From Pseudolachnospira sp051055405 (lineage in GTDB: Bacteria; Bacillota; Clostridia; Lachnospirales; Lachnospiraceae): a stretch of DNA of 64,000 nt. Under the pieces are notes generated by a model that made no database searches, was not told the origin of the DNA, and saw nothing but the letters and a program-made list of their open reading frames with translations. A program made the position numbers and the translations under genes. Positions within the stretch are counted from its first letter, which is position 1. Every line of letters starts with the position of its first letter. The DNA is taken from NCBI RefSeq assembly GCF_051055405.1, contig NZ_CP167068.1, positions 2,418,001 to 2,482,000 of the forward strand, read 5' to 3'. Shown piece by piece: positions 61,566 through 64,000 of the stretch.

Positions 61566-62570
61566 TTACCGTTCACCTTTAATATACTTCTCTACTTCCC
61601 GATCAAACTCCGAAATATACTCTTTATCCTGTTTTACTCGAAATACCTCATATTCCTTCTCTGCTTTTTTCATAGCGGCTTCATGTGATATTTTCCCTTT
61701 TCCATCCAACACTTCCCGTCGATTATTTACCAAAAACTGATTTGTCTGCTCCACCCAATCCTGCATACTCATTAAAATCTCATCTTCTGCCATCAGCTCA
61801 GCATAATCAATGAACATGGTTACCAGTCTATTTAAACGGGACAATTCCTTTTCATTTAAATAATTTTTGGCAATACCTATATCCCGCCTTAGCACTTTTC
61901 CATCTGGTGCATCCTTCCATGTTGTCAACCCCATAGCTGGCTTTTCTGAGTCCGCACGCTCATATATTAATTCAGCCGCTGTCTTTCCAGTAACTGCAAA
62001 ATGAAGCTTATTCTGAACGAAAGCATAAAAACTCTTTGTAATTTCACTATTCTTATCATAATCATAGCTACATTGCTCAAATATATCCGTAATTTTCTGA
62101 TAGGCTCTTCGCTCACTTGCCCTAATTTCCCGGATACGTTCTAATAATTCATCAAAATAATCTTTACCAAAGGGTTTTCCATTTTTCAACATATCATCAT
62201 TTAACACAAAACCCTTAATAATATACTCTTTTAATGTTTTCGTTGCCCACTGCCGAAACCTGGTAGCCTTTTTTGAATTTACACGATACCCTACAGCAAT
62301 AATTGCATCCAAATTAAAGCATTTTACTTTTCGTCCAACATTTCTTCCGCCTTCATTTTGAACTACCGAGAAAAACTCGGCAGTTGCCTCCGCATCCAAT
62401 TCTTCTTCTTTATAAATATTTTTCAAATGCAATGAAATATTATCTGCTGTGCAATCAAATAATTCTGCCATTGCTCTTTGCGTCATCCAAAATGTCTCTT
62501 CTTTAAAAATAACATTCACATAAACATTTGTATCCTCTAACTGATATAATATAATCTCATGCTCCTGCAT
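61566..62570 (-). CDS. RhuM family protein (virulence-associated, KilA-N/Bro-like)
   Basis: A 334-residue protein of the RhuM family. The N-terminal domain (TFWMTQRAMAELFDCTADNISLHLKNIY, key part MTQRAMAELFDC) resembles a DNA-binding fold, and RKVKCFNLDAIIAVGYRVNSKKATRFRQWATKTLKEYI is the family signature (key part YRVNSKKATRFRQWA). The C-terminal part is helical. RhuM genes occur in pathogenicity islands, prophages and restriction loci; the molecular function is unknown. I start at the ATG at 62570 behind GAGGTGG. It leads a same-strand series with parA, the cyclase-like gene, uvrB and uvrA. Confidence 0.9.
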   Translation of the reverse strand: MQEHEIILYQLEDTNVYVNVIFKEETFWMTQRAMAELFDCTADNISLHLKNIYKEEELDAEATAEFFSVVQNEGGRNVGRKVKCFNLDAIIAVGYRVNSKKATRFRQWATKTLKEYIIKGFVLNDDMLKNGKPFGKDYFDELLERIREIRASERRAYQKITDIFEQCSYDYDKNSEITKSFYAFVQNKLHFAVTGKTAAELIYERADSEKPAMGLTTWKDAPDGKVLRRDIGIAKNYLNEKELSRLNRLVTMFIDYAELMAEDEILMSMQDWVEQTNQFLVNNRREVLDGKGKISHEAAMKKAEKEYEVFRVKQDKEYISEFDREVEKYIKGER

Positions 62571-62622
62571 AGATTCCCACCTCTTCAAATTATAGCATAT
62601 TCTTCCATACATCCGCATTCCG

Positions 62623-62631
62623 ATTATACCA
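62623..62631 (-). promoter_or_regulatory. Extended -10 promoter of the RhuM gene
   Basis: Minus strand TGGTATAAT (-10 TATAAT at 62623-62628). No good -35. A second TATAAT at 62589-62594 lies too close to the start codon. Confidence 0.5.
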
Positions 62632-62660
62632 TACTCCCCACCAGAAGTATAGTCTTTTTA

Positions 62661-62672
62661 GAACGTTTGTTC
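62661..62672. promoter_or_regulatory. SOS box (LexA site) between the RhuM and permease genes
   Basis: GAACGTTTGTTC matches the Firmicutes LexA consensus GAAC-N4-GTTC exactly. It lies about 50 bases upstream of the predicted RhuM transcript start, a similar distance as the upstream uvrA site. Confidence 0.6.
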
Positions 62673-62701
62673 CTGTCTGAAAATAAAGAAAAAATTATAC
62701 G

Positions 62702-62730
62702 TTGACAAAAAGTTTCTGAGGTATTATATT
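62702..62730 (+). promoter_or_regulatory. Promoter of the purine permease gene
   Basis: TTGACA (62702-62707), 17-base spacer, TATATT (62725-62730). The start near 62737 gives a leader of about 260 bases. Confidence 0.8.
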
Positions 62731-62736
62731 AAAAAT

Positions 62737-62996
62737 TGTGAGGACTGTCCTATGGATTTCCGAATAAAATAGAATGTTGCTCTTATATTTCCCCATCTTT
62801 AGAATGGGTGTCTCGAATGGCTACCGCAAATAGCTGTGCTGCAAGTTTCCAAACCGGGGGTAAGGAATTTATCGTACAGTTTTAACGGTAGTTTTTCTGT
62901 TTTAGACGAGGAGCTGATTTCGGTTATTCTGAAGTCCCATACGATCCCCCGCGGCCCAACCGCCGAGATCTACCAAACAAGAAAGAGAGGAGCACT
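62737..62996 (+). promoter_or_regulatory. Long structured leader of the permease gene, riboswitch-like, class unassigned
   Basis: The leader folds into CCCAT/ATGGG (62802-62818), then GGCTA-CCGCAAA-TAGCT near 62820-62836. CTACCG there can instead pair with CGGTAG at 62886-62891, which is followed by TTTTT and so would be a terminator. Mutually exclusive folds upstream of a transporter gene are what a riboswitch expression platform looks like. The CCGCAAA loop resembles the CCGUAAA loop of purine aptamers, but the partner loop does not fit, so I do not assign a ligand. Confidence 0.5.
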
Positions 62997-64000
62997 ATGA
63001 GTAACAAACTGGATCAACTGTTTCACTTGTCGGAACGACGCACCGATGTTAAAACGGAAGTGATCGCCGGCATCACCACTTTTATGACGATGGCCTATAT
63101 TTTGGCCGTCAACCCCAACATCCTAAGCGCCTCCGGCATGGATCAGGGAGCGATCTTTACCGCCACCTGTCTTGCTTCCATGATCGCTACGGTACTGATG
63201 GCTCTGTTATCGAACTATCCCTTCGCGCTTTCCGCGGGCATGGGGCTGAATGCTTATTTTGCCTTTACCGTGGTTGGCCAGATGGGCTACTCCTGGCAGA
63301 TGGCGTTGGCCGCTGTCTTTGTAGAAGGCCTCATCTTTGTCGTTCTTTCTTTGACCCATGTACGGGAAGCGATTTTCAACGCGATTCCGACTCCATTAAA
63401 GCATGCGGTGTCTGCTGGTATCGGCCTTTTCATCGCTTTTATTGGAATGCAGAACGCCAAACTTGTCGTCAACAACGATTCTACGCTGGTGTCGGTATTT
63501 TCCATGAAAGGCTCTCTGAGCGCAGGCACCTTCCATACGGAAGGAATCACCGTGATCCTGACTCTCATCGGCGTGCTGATCACCGCTTTTCTCATTGTTA
63601 AAAAAGTAAAAGGCAATATCCTGCTTGGTATCCTGATCACTTGGGTATTAGGTATTCTCTGCGAGCTGACCGGCCTTTATGTTCCGGATAATGCCGGCTT
63701 CTTCAGCCTGCTTCCGAATTTCTCCGCTGGCATTCATATCCCCAGCTTAGCGCCTACGTTTATGCAGATGGATTTCTCCAGCATCTTCCAACCGGAATTT
63801 TTGGTGGTCATTTTTGCCTTCCTGTTTGTGGACATGTTTGATACCCTGGGAACTTTAATCGGCGTTTCTTCCAAAGCGAATATGCTGGATGAGAACGAAA
63901 AGCTTCCGAAGATCCGTGGTGCCCTGCTGGCCGACGCTGTTGGAACCTCCGCAGGCGCCGTTCTTGGTACCTCCACGATTACCACCTTTGTGGAAAGCGC
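62997..64000 (+). CDS. NCS2 family purine permease (AzgA/PbuG type), N-terminal part
   Basis: The first 334 codons are in the window; the gene continues past the right edge. The product begins MSNKLDQLFHLSERRTDVKT and then VIAGITTFMTMAYILAVNP, the start of the AzgA-like (hypoxanthine/guanine/adenine) branch of NCS2 permeases. Further marks are SAGMGLNAYFAF near residue 78, AVSAGIGLFIAFIGMQNA near 137, the FLFVDMFDTLGTLIGVS substrate-site helix near 277, and GTSTITTFVES at the edge. GAGAGGAGC precedes the ATG. A long leader with alternative hairpins suggests RNA-level control, probably by a purine-related signal. Confidence 0.93.
   Translation, partial: MSNKLDQLFHLSERRTDVKTEVIAGITTFMTMAYILAVNPNILSASGMDQGAIFTATCLASMIATVLMALLSNYPFALSAGMGLNAYFAFTVVGQMGYSWQMALAAVFVEGLIFVVLSLTHVREAIFNAIPTPLKHAVSAGIGLFIAFIGMQNAKLVVNNDSTLVSVFSMKGSLSAGTFHTEGITVILTLIGVLITAFLIVKKVKGNILLGILITWVLGILCELTGLYVPDNAGFFSLLPNFSAGIHIPSLAPTFMQMDFSSIFQPEFLVVIFAFLFVDMFDTLGTLIGVSSKANMLDENEKLPKIRGALLADAVGTSAGAVLGTSTITTFVES

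Noticed and set aside
59778..62570. Prophage or integrative element
   Set aside because: No integrase, attachment-site repeats or phage structural genes were seen; only the A/T-rich composition and gene content suggest transfer.
62737..62996. Standard purine riboswitch
   Set aside because: The CCGCAAA loop is close, but the partner loop and junction sequence of the class are not present, so only an unassigned leader is reported.

Overview
The window comes from an acetogenic, Gram-positive anaerobe of the Clostridia, most likely a gut Lachnospiraceae species (Blautia or Marvinbryantia type; the genus is inference). Three things point there. The central 20 kb encodes nearly the whole methyl and carbonyl branches of the Wood-Ljungdahl pathway. 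Two [FeFe]-hydrogenases lie nearby. Promoters (TTGACA-17-TATAAT) and GGAGG ribosome sites are typical of Firmicutes. No rRNA, tRNA, CRISPR array or complete insertion sequence was seen.

Layout. 1-5.5 kb: end of a DUF4397 gene, a small membrane protein, a YgiQ radical SAM protein, a CsoR-type metal sensor and an ECF sigma/anti-sigma pair. 5.5-26.8 kb (all minus strand): the C1 island. A ZTP riboswitch controls fhs-fchA-folD. Then come folC, a DUF3786 gene, the corrinoid reactivase acsV, a first acsB, acsE, acsC, acsD, a second acsB, cooC/acsF, acsA, a second cooC and metF. A small nickel-handling group (CooT, a His-rich protein, an unknown 76-residue protein) precedes metF. 27-33 kb (plus strand): a membrane-bound AraC-type regulator and a TRAP transporter. 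33-41 kb: MBL-fold hydrolase, AEC transporter, RidA, a monomeric [FeFe]-hydrogenase, and a group A hydrogenase coupled to an NfnB-like flavoprotein. 41-52.7 kb: peptidases, a deacetylase, an AT-rich three-gene ADP-ribosylation cassette (DUF3990, unknown, NADAR), an LspA-like protein, an ABC exporter, a subtilase and a MATE pump. 53-64 kb: clpX, uvrA, uvrB, an AT-rich cassette (cyclase-like gene, ParA, RhuM) lying directly upstream of uvrB, and the start of a purine permease with a long structured leader.

How it works together. Fhs, FchA, FolD and MetF take formate to methyl-tetrahydrofolate. AcsE passes the methyl group to the corrinoid protein AcsCD. AcsA makes CO and AcsB joins the two into acetyl-CoA. 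CooC/AcsF, CooT and perhaps the His-rich protein handle nickel, and AcsV reactivates the corrinoid. Promoters and terminators split the island into at least five transcription units, with the two acsB copies in different units. The hydrogenases would supply or dispose of reducing equivalents. No formate dehydrogenase, metV, HydB or HydC is in the window.

The most unusual signals are two long quasi-palindromes at convergent gene junctions whose outer arms differ between copies yet stay complementary; the ADP-ribosyltransferase-like/unknown/NADAR triad; the ParA/cyclase-like cassette between an SOS-box region and uvrBA; the duplicated acsB; and an unassigned riboswitch-like leader in front of the permease.
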